From Streptococcus sciuri (GTDB taxonomy: Bacteria; Bacillota; Bacilli; Lactobacillales; Streptococcaceae), in the NCBI RefSeq assembly GCF_024814375.1, contig NZ_JANUXX010000012.1, forward strand, positions 1 to 32,218: a DNA stretch of 32,218 nt, in the 5' to 3' direction. Positions 1 to 7,964 of the stretch are shown one piece after another (position 1 is the first letter of the stretch; each line of letters begins with the position of its first letter). Made by a program: the position numbers and the translations under genes. The notes under the pieces are model-generated. The model worked only from the letters and a program-made list of their open reading frames with translations, did not search any database and was not told the DNA's origin.

Positions 1-42
<42 letters not shown>

Positions 43-51
43 TAAGAGATT

Positions 52-124
52 GGCTCGGTAGCTCAGTTGGTAGAGCAATGGATTGAAGCTCCATGTGTCG
101 GCGGTTCGATTCCGTCTCGCGCCA
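52..124 (+). tRNA. tRNA-Phe (GAA)
   Basis: A 73-nt cloverleaf with D-arm AGCTCAGTTGGTAGAGC, anticodon loop TTGAAGC (anticodon GAA) and T-loop GGTTCGATTCC. The acceptor stem contains one apparent T-C mismatch. CCA is not encoded. Confidence 0.95.
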
Positions 125-135
125 TTTGTTAGTTT

Positions 136-216
136 GGAAGGGTAGCGAAGAGGCTAAACGCGGCGGACTGTAAATCCGCTCCTTCGGGTTCGGGGGTTCG
201 AATCCCTCCCCTTCCA
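136..216 (+). tRNA. tRNA-Tyr (GTA)
   Basis: An 81-nt class II tRNA with a long variable arm. The anticodon loop is CTGTAAA (anticodon GTA), and the acceptor GGAAGGG pairs with CCCTTCC. Confidence 0.95.
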
Positions 217-220
217 TATT

Positions 221-291
221 ACGGGCATAGTTTAAAGGTAGAACTAAGGTCTCCAAAACCTTCAGTGTGGGTTCAATTCCTACTGCCCGTG
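221..291 (+). tRNA. tRNA-Trp (CCA)
   Basis: A 71-nt cloverleaf. Acceptor ACGGGCA pairs with TGCCCGT, the discriminator is G, and the anticodon loop is CTCCAAA. Confidence 0.95.
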
Positions 292-300
292 TTCTATTAT

Positions 301-374
301 GGCGAATGTGGTGAAGTGGTTAACACACCAGATTGTGGCTCTGGCATTCGTGGGTTCGATTCCCATCATTCGCC
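301..374 (+). tRNA. tRNA-His (GTG)
   Basis: A cloverleaf with anticodon loop TTGTGGC (GTG). The first G can pair with the C discriminator, which is the G-1:C73 pair typical of tRNA-His. The T-loop is GGTTCGATTCC. Confidence 0.93.
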
Positions 375-381
375 CTATGAT

Positions 382-453
382 TGGGGTATAGCCAAGCGGT
401 AAGGCAAGGGACTTTGACTCCCTCATGCGTTGGTTCGAATCCAGCTACCCCAG
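382..453 (+). tRNA. tRNA-Gln (TTG)
   Basis: A 72-nt cloverleaf. Acceptor TGGGGTA pairs with TACCCCA, the discriminator is G, and the anticodon loop is CTTTGAC. Confidence 0.95.
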
Positions 454-460
454 TTTATTT

Positions 461-544
461 GCCGGCGTGGCGGAATTGGCAGACGCGCTGGACTCAAAAT
501 CCAGTGTCCTCACGGACGTGCCGGTTCGACCCCGGCCGCCGGTA
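461..544 (+). tRNA. tRNA-Leu (CAA)
   Basis: An 84-nt class II tRNA with a long variable arm. Acceptor GCCGGCG pairs with CGCCGGT, and the anticodon loop is CTCAAAA. It is the last gene of the cluster. The accessory region starts just downstream, so this 3' end is a natural candidate integration site, but I found no second copy of it in the window. Confidence 0.95.
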
Positions 545-550
545 TAGTTT

Positions 551-583
551 AAGGTCTCTAAATGTTGATTTAGAGGCTTTTTT
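551..583 (+). terminator. terminator of the tRNA cluster
   Basis: The stem CTCTAAAT / ATTTAGAG has a GTTG loop and is followed by GC and six T. It ends the tRNA (probably rRNA-tRNA) transcript. Confidence 0.85.
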
Positions 584-1270
584 GCTTGAAATGTTCAAAA
601 TTTATTCAAAGTATACTTTACTCACTTAAAGACTTATAGAAATCACGTATTTTATTATCTTCTTGGGCAGATTTTTCTTGGATTAAATGTCTGTAGGTTT
701 TGCTTATTTGCAGAATATCTTTATAACCCATTAGCTTTGATAAGCTTGAATATATACACCGATGGTTAACATTGCAATATGTACATAGTAAACCTAGACT
801 TGTCATATTTTGTGGAAAGATGTGTAATGTTTTTAAGATTTGTTTTAAGTGTTTGTTGATACCTGCATTAGTTGCCGTATTATGATGTAAGTCAACAAAA
901 ATCATGTTTTCACTATTTGTAATTACACCATTTTCAATAATACATCTTACTCTTATTTAAGGTTTTCAAGAATTCAGTGAGTCTGCATCGGTGGGGATTG
1001 TTCGAATTGAACCTTCTGTTTTAGTTTTTGACCAGCGATGGCGAATGGTGTCACATCGGCGATATGTTTTGATTTCTAATGTGTCCCATAAGATACAATC
1101 CCTGCAACTTCACCTGCTCATGGTTCAGTTTTTAGCTTAATCAATGGTAAATGAAAGACAATAGATATAAGTAAGTCTAAATTTTCTTCTAAGTAACGGT
1201 TTATCTTTTGATAGTCTTGGAAACTATGTCTATATTTATCTTCTTTACGTTTCTTAGGAGGGCAACCAGA
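584..1270. other. decayed, mostly non-coding region
   Basis: No intact gene is visible. On the minus strand short open stretches suggest old coding sequence. One is a 95-codon ORF at 618-905 containing closely spaced Cys and His residues (CTYCNVNHRC). Another piece near 1190-1275 reads SGCPPKKRKEDKYRH. Stops interrupt every frame between these pieces. I do not recognise a family. Confidence 0.4.
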
Positions 1271-1780
1271 TAAAATAACACTTCTCTAAAAGCGATAACT
1301 AAGATATTATCTTGGTTGTCATATCATAATCAAAAACTTCTTCAAAATATTCTTTGGCTCTACTTGCTAAAAAATAGTAACGTCCGCCTTGATTTTGAGT
1401 ATATCTCACAAATCCATCTTTGTTTTTGTTAATATCAATTTTTGAGCGAATATTTGGCTTGTATAGAACGTTTTCTAATGACCAAGGTTGAGGACTAAAA
1501 GCACTTTAAAAACTTCATTTAAGGATAAATAACGTCTTTATGTGGCTTCCTCTGTTAAATTCATCATCATTTTTAGAAATGATGATGTGGTTTTCAGGGA
1601 GTTGTACAGTAATAGATCTTAGGTTCAATTCAAGTTGAATGCTCATAGACTTATTTCCTTTCACTTGTTGGATTATATCGATATGGGATGTTGAAATATT
1701 CATGACAAAATCCGTTAGATGGTTCATTAACCACTTCGGAGTGTCCTTTTGAGAATTCAAACATTCTAAAACTTGTTAAG
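1271..1780 (-). pseudogene. remnant of an unrecognised mobile-element gene
   Basis: The minus strand carries protein-like stretches in different frames. About 1515-1760 reads through LTDFVMNISTSHIDIIQQVK and SIQLELNLRSITVQLPE. About 1290-1505 includes SPQPWSLENVLYKPN and FVRYTQNQGGRYYFLASRAK, then EYFEEVFDYD. Both have the amino-acid balance of real protein and are separated by a frameshift. They lie downstream of the replication-protein remnant in the same direction, so they may be parts of the same decayed plasmid-like or integrative element. I cannot name the family. The boundaries are approximate. Confidence 0.45.
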
Positions 1781-2286
1781 AGTTCGTCATAAGAATGTCG
1801 ATTAAAAAATAGTTATATGAGTTGAACCCTGTTTCGTATAATGTTGTTTCAATGTGTTCGATTTCTAGTAATAGGCAAATCAATTTATCTGTTGTTATTT
1901 TTATTATTTTTTCTTTATCTCACTAAGATGTTATGGGATAATCAAGTAAGGAGTTAACTTACTCGACTAATCTTTTAAATTTTTTAGCTTGTCGTTTGAA
2001 TCGCTTTGATCGGTGTATGAAACGGTAGCTTTTTTATTTGATAAGAGCTGGTTTGGTTATTTTGAATTTCAATTAATAATTTTTGTGTCATCTTTGTCAA
2101 ATCTGATTCAGAATCTTTAGTGATGCTATCTAATTTCTATTCTTTAGTTTTTTGAATTGTAATTTTACTTTTTCTTTTAAATCACGGCTTGGCAATACCA
2201 TAATTGAATGCTGAACTTGTTGTGGTCGTTATAATATACTTTTACGATATAGCGAATACGACGCTTCAACCTAATTCCAATAATTT

Positions 2287-2915
2287 TCATAATCTGTAAT
2301 AATGGTCATGTTGAATGATATATGCATCTTTGAAACGAAATCTGAGTTGATTGGTTGAATCAGGTTTTAAAATTTGAAAGAGCTCACGATAATCCGTGTC
2401 GCATGACGTATCAAATTCATTGGTCATCGTTTTCTGTCCTTTGTACCTCGAATCTAAATCAAAGCGTTTTTTATTCACTTATGGGTGTGTGTCCTATTCA
2501 ATCATGCTGTTTAGCAATCAATCGAGCAAGAAATAATTTTCCACTATTGCCTGCTCCCTGTATGTAAATAGCGTTATGATGACACTCTCCATGGGTCATC
2601 CGCTCAAATTCTTTTTGAATGTATTCTTGACGATTTTCTTCAAAGATACGTTTGTTAGTCTTCCATGTTTTTTGAGCGGTTCGTTGAGTGAATTGTTCAA
2701 ACAAAACTTTTTTTGATTCTAATGGTAGTAAACCTTCTAACGAAATTTGCTAACTTAGTTCTAAACAGTATTCATCAATTTCTAGGTCGTTCTCAGACTT
2801 TTTTGTATCATGATTTTTGACTTCATCCATGATTGCCTTGATGTCATTGCCATTAGATGATTGAAGATCTCATCGACATTATAGGGAAATCTCCCCTCAG
2901 CCATGTTTTTATCAT
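2287..2915 (-). pseudogene. decayed replication protein with helicase P-loop
   Basis: Read on the minus strand, coding-like sequence runs from about 2915 (MAEGRFPYNVDEIFNHL) to 2287. It is broken by a frameshift near 2865, an in-frame TAG near 2750, and a break near 2490. It contains a P-loop, NAIYIQGAGNSGKLFLARL (2498-2704 ORF). About 20-30 residues later comes a Walker-B-like segment, GQKTMTNEFDTS, followed by RELFQILKPDSTNQLRFRF. A P-loop, then an acidic strand, then a short 'restraint' segment is the arrangement of superfamily 3-type helicase domains in Rep proteins of small plasmids and integrative elements. The family call is by pattern only. It is clearly non-functional. A different fragment with the same kind of P-loop lies at 13535-13902 on the other strand. 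Confidence 0.5.
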
Positions 2916-2995
2916 TGCGGTGGGTTAAGTACCTACAGGCTTTAATGGAATTTTAAACAATCTCTAAGTTTTGTGGACGATAAATATTTAATGCC

Positions 2996-3292
2996 TTGAA
3001 AACAGTAGAAACTCTTACTGCTCCAGTTGATGATAAATCAACCAAAGCAAAAGAACTCTACTTGTTGAAAACTATTTTAGCGATTAATAAAGACATCAAA
3101 CTATCTGAAATGACACCAGATGTTGATGGACAAGTAGGTTTTATTGGTATGCCAACTGAAGAACAAGCTAACAAGTTACATCAAGTCCTTGAGGATTACA
3201 GTAAACTAACAGGTAAAACTGAATTTACCATCAATGGACAACAATATTCTGACTACCATCTTAGCGCTATTTTAGGTCTTCCCTATAGGTAG
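2996..3292 (+). CDS. hypothetical protein, probably 5'-truncated
   Basis: This ORF of 98 codons has TTG as its only plausible start and no convincing Shine-Dalgarno sequence before it. The frame is open for only a few more codons upstream (IFNA before the TTG), which suggests the 5' part of a longer gene was cut off. The product is acidic and soluble (…KELYLLKTILAINKDIKLSE…, …EEQANKLHQVLEDYSKLTGK…) with no membrane segment and no motif I recognise. Its base composition is less AT-rich than the decayed DNA on either side, so it may be a fragment of a gene from another element. No function is assigned. Confidence 0.4.
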   Translation: MKTVETLTAPVDDKSTKAKELYLLKTILAINKDIKLSEMTPDVDGQVGFIGMPTEEQANKLHQVLEDYSKLTGKTEFTINGQQYSDYHLSAILGLPYR

Positions 3293-3314
3293 TTCATAGA
3301 AATTTATACCTAAA

Positions 3315-3399
3315 GTGTAGAGGATTTTTGTTGATTTTATGCGATTTTATTATCTTTATATTTTTAAAGAATTTATGTTTCGCAACAAAAATTCTACAC
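3315..3399. repeat. inverted repeat, 17-bp arms, ~49-nt loop
   Basis: The left arm, 3315-3333 (GTGTAGAggATTTTTGTTG), is the reverse complement of the right arm, 3383-3399 (CAACAAAAATTCTACAC), except for a two-base bulge. It lies between the truncated ORF and the 3' end of the ArsR-type regulator gene. It could be a terminator-like structure, or a collapsed mobile-element remnant. Confidence 0.6.
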
Positions 3400-3403
3400 T
3401 ATT

Positions 3404-4108
3404 TTAGTTATCAGTAAGGACTATATGCCAATTGTCTTTGAAGAATATTTTTCCTTTATCCGTAATTTTTATTGCTCTTGACCCAGAGTTACGTATTATG
3501 TATTTGTTTTCAATTAAGAAATCTAAAATTGCCTTTGCTAATGCTCCAGCAATGTGATTTTTTCGTTCGCTCCAGTCTAAGCAATTAATGCAGAACTTTC
3601 GTTTTTTATTTTTTAAATCAGTAACATTAATATTGAGTTCTTCTTTAAGAAATACTTCACCTGATGTAGTCACAATATAGTTGTTACTATTGATTTTGTT
3701 TTCTGCAATGATATTTTCAGAGGTAAGAAAATCTTTGATTTTAACCCCTAATTCTCCAGCAAGGTGGTCGTAACAAGTTCTAGCTTGCTTTAACTCTTTT
3801 TTTGCAAAATGCTGATTATAGCTTTTTGTAGGTTCAAGTGGTGAGTAGTTACTTAGAATTTCAAACAGCTCAGGTGTTATTGTATCTGAGATAGAGTAGT
3901 ACCTAAATTTACCATATTGTGTAACAGTTGTAAGGTTAGCTTCTGTTAATAATTTTAAGTGGTAGCTGACAGTATGTTGCTTCAATTTTGTAAAAGATGT
4001 AATTTCATTTACAGTATAAGCGCGACCATCCATTAAAATATCTAAAATATTAACTCTAGATTTATCAGATAAAAGTCGTAAAATAGTTGTAACGTCTGGT
4101 GAATTCAT
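3404..4108 (-). CDS. ArsR-type winged-helix transcriptional regulator
   Basis: A protein of 234 aa. Residues about 5-75 form an ArsR-type winged helix (LLSDKSRVNILDILMDGRAYTVNEI, then QHTVSYHLKLLTEANLTT as recognition helix, then a YGKFRYYSIS wing). The C-terminal half has the ARTCYDHLAGELGVKIKDFL and CINCLDWSERKNHIAGALAK segments seen in a widespread longer ArsR subfamily. Cys residues there (CYDH, CINC) could bind a metal or sense redox state, which is inference. The start is supported by GGGAGG seven bases upstream on the minus strand. It is transcribed divergently from the peptide/adenylase/ABC locus across a 160-bp AT-rich gap, the usual layout for a local regulator, so I infer it controls that locus and itself. 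A TATAAT on its strand near 4160 is a likely -10. Confidence 0.85.
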   Translation of the reverse strand: MNSPDVTTILRLLSDKSRVNILDILMDGRAYTVNEITSFTKLKQHTVSYHLKLLTEANLTTVTQYGKFRYYSISDTITPELFEILSNYSPLEPTKSYNQHFAKKELKQARTCYDHLAGELGVKIKDFLTSENIIAENKINSNNYIVTTSGEVFLKEELNINVTDLKNKKRKFCINCLDWSERKNHIAGALAKAILDFLIENKYIIRNSGSRAIKITDKGKIFFKDNWHIVLTDN

Positions 4109-4268
4109 AAAAAACCTCCCTGAAATTCCATATATCGATGAATTTCTATTAATTATTATAATATAATTTATCTACACAGTAAATAAAGAATGATTATTCA
4201 GAAAATTACCACAATATCTAAATAAAATTCTTTACGTTATTGTGAATATTTTATGGAGGTAACTGGTA

Positions 4269-4319
4269 TGTCAATCAAAAAAATTGCTACTCCAGCAACA
4301 GTTGTTGAAGGACGCTAAG
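4269..4319 (+). CDS. 16-residue candidate precursor peptide (microcin C-like leader gene)
   Basis: The ORF reads MSIKKIATPATVVEGR and then TAA. A strong ribosome site, TGGAGGT, lies eight bases before the ATG, so the tiny ORF is very likely translated. Two hairpins, the second an intrinsic terminator, separate it from an MccB-like adenylating enzyme and an ABC exporter, with a regulator divergent upstream. In microcin C loci a very short mccA gene with a strong ribosome site precedes mccB in this way. The difference is that MccA and its known relatives end in Asn, the residue that MccB converts. This peptide ends in Gly-Arg. So either the chemistry differs or the peptide has mutated. Calling it the substrate is inference from position. 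Confidence 0.7.
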
Positions 4320-4330
4320 TCCAGTTGGGT

Positions 4331-4352
4331 GTATTCTCCTAATTGGAGATAC
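4331..4352 (+). other. hairpin after the peptide gene
   Basis: GTAT-t-CTCC pairs with GGAG-ATAC around a TAATT loop (one bulged base). It lies 11 bases after the peptide stop codon and could stabilise the short mRNA or couple ribosome position to termination at the next hairpin. Confidence 0.5.
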
Positions 4353-4365
4353 CGAAACTTTCTTT

Positions 4366-4395
4366 AAAGGATAGGACTTTGGTTCATCCTTTTTT
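4366..4395 (+). terminator. intrinsic terminator / attenuator between peptide gene and mccB-like gene
   Basis: AAAGGAT-a-GGAC pairs with GTTC-ATCCTTT around a TTTG loop, followed by a T-rich run. Placed inside the operon, it should make most transcripts stop after the peptide gene, giving an excess of peptide mRNA over enzyme mRNA. A terminator between mccA and mccB with this role is described for E. coli microcin C. The role here is inference. Confidence 0.8.
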
Positions 4396-4418
4396 CTTAA
4401 TTAAGAATGGAGATAAAT

Positions 4419-5551
4419 ATGAGATTGCCAAAGATAAAAGACATTCACAGCGTACTTTTTTTAAAAGACGCTATTAGAGTTGGTACAGGAAATGATTATG
4501 GCATACAGATTGATAATCCGAATGGAAAATATACCGAATTAATAAAATCCTTAGACGGAAATAATACTGTATCAGATATAGTTGAAAAATGTAAAAACTT
4601 GAGTGAATCAGAAATCAAAGAATCTATTGATTTGTTAAATGGTATGGGGTATATAGAAGATGCTTATATAGAAATTCCAACCGATTTGTCTAGTGAAGAG
4701 CTTGAACATTATTCAGTGAATCTTAATTTCTTTAACACTCTAGCAGATAATGCAAAAAATAAATATGATTATCAAATTCTTTTAAAAAATACTCATGTTT
4801 TATTGTTAGGTTTAGGCGGTATCGGTTCAAATATTTGTCTTTCGTTATCTGAACTTGGTATTGGAAAGATAACAGCCGTTGATTTTGATAAAGTTGAAAG
4901 AAGTAATTTAAATAGACAAGTTTTATATAATAGCGATGATATTGGTGAACTGAAAACAAAAGCAGCAAAGAATTTTATTAATAAGTTTAATCCTAATGTT
5001 GATTTTACAACTATAACGCAAGAAATTTCTTCGGCAGAAGATGTGGAAAAATTAATCCTTACTACTGATTGTGATATTGTTGTTAATGTTGCCGATTATC
5101 CGACTGGTTATATTGATTTTTGGGTAAATCAAGCCTGTGTAAAGTATAATAAGGTATGTTTTTCTGCTTTGGTCGGAAAAAAGAATGGACGAGTTTATTC
5201 TATTATCCCGCATCAATCAGCTTGTTTTTATTGTCAGTATATGAATGATATTGAAAAAATTCCTGAATATGAAGAAGAATTAAAAACTATCAGAGATATT
5301 CGGACAGAAAAAGAGCTATCAATGTATAGGACACCTAATGGGGCTTTAGGGATATCTTGTTTCATGGATATTTTATTGCTGCCGAAATTATGCGATATGT
5401 ATTTTGGGGTACTGATAAACTTCTAACATATAATAAGGCGTTTAGTATTGATTTCTTGATATTTGAGCAAAAGTTTACTAAATTACATAAATATGATGAT
5501 TGTCCAGTATGTGGAAAGGATTTAGAGAAACATGGAAACGCTAAGAGTTGA
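4419..5551 (+). pseudogene. MccB-like E1-type peptide adenylating enzyme, frameshifted
   Basis: The start is placed at ATG 4419, six bases after GGAG. An upstream in-frame ATG at 4407 overlaps that ribosome site. Residues about 1-90 resemble the winged-helix peptide clamp of MccB. Then come the nucleotide-binding GLGGIG (131-136), acidic AVDFD (D155, D157), and RSNLNRQ (161-167, the ATP-binding Arg/Asn/Arg). A WVNQACV segment follows in the same position as WVNKYCV in MccB. The first zinc-ligand pair is CFYC (C269, C272). The second pair, CPVC (codons at 5501-5512), is in a different frame. Frame 0 ends early at 5426. The expected continuation FHGYFIAAEIMRYVFWG begins at 5360, one base back. 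Loss of one T from the run at 5360-5362 explains it, giving an ancestral protein of about 377 aa. The enzyme would adenylate the C-terminal residue of the upstream peptide. As it stands the protein lacks two zinc ligands and is probably inactive. Confidence 0.8.
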
Positions 5552-6275
5552 TGGCTTGTCAAAAAATTATGGAAACTATACGGCTGTTAAAGATATAAAC
5601 TTTACTGTAACATCAGGTGAATGTTTAGGTATTTTAGGCATTAATGGTGCTGGGAAAACGACGACCTTAAAGATGATTTACTCAGCTAATAAAATAACAA
5701 GTGGTGATGTATATATATTGGGAAAAAATATTAAATCTTTAAGTGATAGAGGAAAATCAAAGTTAGGGATTGTGGCACAAGAGGATATGCTTGATACTAC
5801 ACTAACCGTATTTGAAAATTTGATTGCCCACGGTATTTGTTATGGTATAAATTCCAAAGAACTACAGAAACGAGCCAAGGAACTCTTAGAGTTTGTCCAA
5901 CTTGATAATCATGCTAATAAAATGATTAGTGAGTTATCAGGAGGTATGAGGAGGCGAGTTGTTCTTGCACGAGCTTTAATAAATAATCCTGAAATAATCA
6001 TATTAGATGAACCGACTGTTGGACTTGATATTCAATCTCGTAATATAATCTGGAATAAGTTAGAGGTGCTAAAACAACAGGGAGTATCTATAATTATTAC
6101 TTCTCATTATATGAATGAAATTGAATTTCTCGCTGATAGAATAGCTATTATTGATTCAGGAGTAATAAAAGATGAGGGAACAATTGATAGTTTGTTAAAT
6201 AAGTATCATGAAAAGGATATTGAAGAATTATTCCTTAAATTGACAAGTTCAAGTAAAGGGGGAGAAAGTGTTTAA
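5532..6275 (+). CDS. ABC transporter ATP-binding protein (peptide export)
   Basis: A 247-aa ATPase. Walker A is GINGAGKTTT (about residue 36-45), the Q-loop is VAQED, the signature is LSGGMRRR, Walker B is IIILDEPT, and the switch His is in TSHYM. It belongs to the ABC-2 exporter class (NodI/drug-export type). Its ATG overlaps the last 20 bases of the mccB-like frame, and its own end overlaps the permease start by 8 bases, so the three genes form one translationally coupled operon. With the permease it should export the modified peptide, and so may also give self-protection. That role is inferred from context. Confidence 0.9.
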   Translation: METLRVDGLSKNYGNYTAVKDINFTVTSGECLGILGINGAGKTTTLKMIYSANKITSGDVYILGKNIKSLSDRGKSKLGIVAQEDMLDTTLTVFENLIAHGICYGINSKELQKRAKELLEFVQLDNHANKMISELSGGMRRRVVLARALINNPEIIILDEPTVGLDIQSRNIIWNKLEVLKQQGVSIIITSHYMNEIEFLADRIAIIDSGVIKDEGTIDSLLNKYHEKDIEELFLKLTSSSKGGESV

Positions 6276-7032
6276 AGTTTCGTTTAAATCAATTTATTAT
6301 GTCGTTGTTAGAAACTATATGAGTTTTAAGTCCTTGTTTAAAATTGCTATAGTTCCTAATTTAATTGACCCTCTATTTTATCTATTGGCAATGGGATTTG
6401 GTGTAGGTTCTTATTTAACTAATATTAATGGAATGACTTATACTACTTTTGTTATCACAGGGCTAATTGGAGCGACTGCAATGACCGCTTCTACTTCAGA
6501 GGCAACTGTAAATGCTTTTATTCAATACAAAATTGAAAAAACGTATGATGCTATGTTGATGACACCAATTAATTTACAAGATATTGTAATTGGTCAGGCT
6601 ATTTGGTCTGGAGCTAGAGCTGTTATTTTTGGCGGTATATTTTGGATTGTCTCTGTTTTCATAAGTCAGACATTTAACCTTTACATGTTGCTTATTATTC
6701 CACTTCTCTTTTTGATTGGTCTAGTTTTTGGACTTATTGGTTTGACATTTACTTATCTTGCTCCTTCAAGAGAGTTTCTGAATTATTACAATACACTAAT
6801 CATTAGACCGTTATATATGTTTTCCGATACATTTTTCCCAATTGATTCTATTCCAGAATCTTTTCAAAAACTAACATGGATTTCGCCATTGTATCATGCT
6901 ACAAGTATTGTAAGGGCTATTTGGTTAGAAAATTTTACTGCGGTACCTCAACACCTGCTTTGGCTGATTGGCTGTACAGTAATATTTTATTTTATTCCTA
7001 TTTTCGTTATTTACAAAAAATACTATAAATGA
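6268..7032 (+). CDS. ABC-2 type permease (peptide export)
   Basis: A 254-aa membrane protein starting at GTG 6268 behind GGGGGAG. It shows about six hydrophobic segments (IVPNLIDPLFYLLAMGFGVG, FVITGLIGATAMTAS, the region after SGARAVIFGG, LLIIPLLFLIGLVFGLIGL, and the LLWLIGCTVIFYFIPIF end). It has the ABC-2 landmarks PLFYLLAMGFGVG and, near the C-terminus, a …FPIDSIPESFQKLTWISPLYH stretch typical of NodJ-like permeases. It is the membrane partner of the ATPase just upstream. It is the last gene before a strong terminator. No separate immunity gene of the MccE or MccF kind is present in the operon. Confidence 0.88.
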   Translation: MFKVSFKSIYYVVVRNYMSFKSLFKIAIVPNLIDPLFYLLAMGFGVGSYLTNINGMTYTTFVITGLIGATAMTASTSEATVNAFIQYKIEKTYDAMLMTPINLQDIVIGQAIWSGARAVIFGGIFWIVSVFISQTFNLYMLLIIPLLFLIGLVFGLIGLTFTYLAPSREFLNYYNTLIIRPLYMFSDTFFPIDSIPESFQKLTWISPLYHATSIVRAIWLENFTAVPQHLLWLIGCTVIFYFIPIFVIYKKYYK

Positions 7033-7043
7033 GCATTAATTAT

Positions 7044-7079
7044 CATAAAAACGACTTGGTTTCATAAGTCGTTTTTATG
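7044..7079. terminator. bidirectional terminator
   Basis: A perfect 14-bp stem, CATAAAAACGACTT / AAGTCGTTTTTATG, with an 8-base loop. It ends the peptide-export operon on the plus strand. It can also serve the minus-strand rgg remnant. Confidence 0.92.
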
Positions 7080-7130
7080 TTATTTAAATAATTTTGTAGC
7101 TAGTTTTCATTGATTGCTTTTAGACCGTTA

Positions 7131-7883
7131 TCATTTTTTATTTGCTTCCCACCACCGTAACTGACGTTCGTTACTATCGATCATTTCCACAATAAAATAG
7201 AGTTCATCTTTTATTGATTGAGGAAGTTCTACTGCTTGTACGGCTTTTTCAATTGTATGAATTGAAACATGGTTTTTTAAGGTTACATATATAATCAAAT
7301 ATATTGAATCTTTGTTCTCTAAGCCCTTTATTAGTGACTCCTTTTCATCAGATGTTCCAAGTAGATAATTAACATTTACATCAAAATAACTTATTATTAA
7401 ACAATTAATTGCAAGTTGTGTTACCAACTTTTTATTGTTTTTATTTAAAGAGGAATATATATATATAATTTCTTAGCATCTCCCTTGTTAGTAAAATCAA
7501 AAATGAGTAATCTATAGTGGGTGCACAATTTCCTAATAGGATAATTTCATAATATCCCCAAAATTCAACTTTAAAAAGATAGTCAGTTAGTTCAAGTAAT
7601 TCTTCTTGGAGAGATTTTATCATTGTCTTATCCAATTTACTTAACTGAAAATTATTTTGAGTATTTAGTAGATTCATTAAAGTATCAACCTCTTGCTCAG
7701 AATAAGCTTTACGAATGTATTCAAGCAAGTCGATAAAAGACGGATTTTTTTATTATCATTATTATATAAAATCATGAATTCATCTAAAGTAACATTCATT
7801 TTATCTAATATATTAATGAGACGAATACCGGATATTTCAGATTCTCCTCTTTCGAATCTTGCGATTTGAGATTTTGAAAGATG
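7131..7883 (-). pseudogene. rgg: Rgg-family quorum-sensing regulator, broken
   Basis: Three minus-strand pieces join into one Rgg protein. The first (7883 to about 7750) has the second half of the [21 protein letters not shown], then [14 protein letters not shown]. The second (7728-7441) has the Rgg hallmark stretch ELTDYLFKVEFWGYYEIILL followed by GNC. The third (7427-7131) continues with LVTQLAINCLIISYF. The first 25-30 residues, including the start and first HTH helix, are missing. Piece 1 runs out of frame at an A7 tract (plus-strand T run 7745-7751), where one more A would join it to piece 2. Pieces 2 and 3 are joined by adding one AT unit to the dinucleotide run at 7455-7467. Group I Rgg proteins bind an imported SHP peptide and activate the divergent shp gene. 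That partner is present at 7965. As sequenced, it cannot make a functional regulator. Confidence 0.85.
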
Positions 7884-7964
7884 ATTTCATATAAATTCCC
7901 ACTTTCACAACAAAAATTAAGTTGCTTTGAATTTATTATACAATAATCGGAAATAAGAAATATT

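Noticed and set aside
461..544. Attachment site (att) with a direct repeat of the tRNA-Leu 3' end
   Set aside because: I looked for a second copy of the tRNA-Leu 3' sequence downstream and found none in the window. No integrase gene is present.
5355..5364. Programmed -1 frameshift in the mccB-like gene
   Set aside because: The bases around the junction (T TGT TTC in frame) do not form an X XXY YYZ slippery heptamer, and no clear downstream pseudoknot was seen. A one-base loss is simpler.
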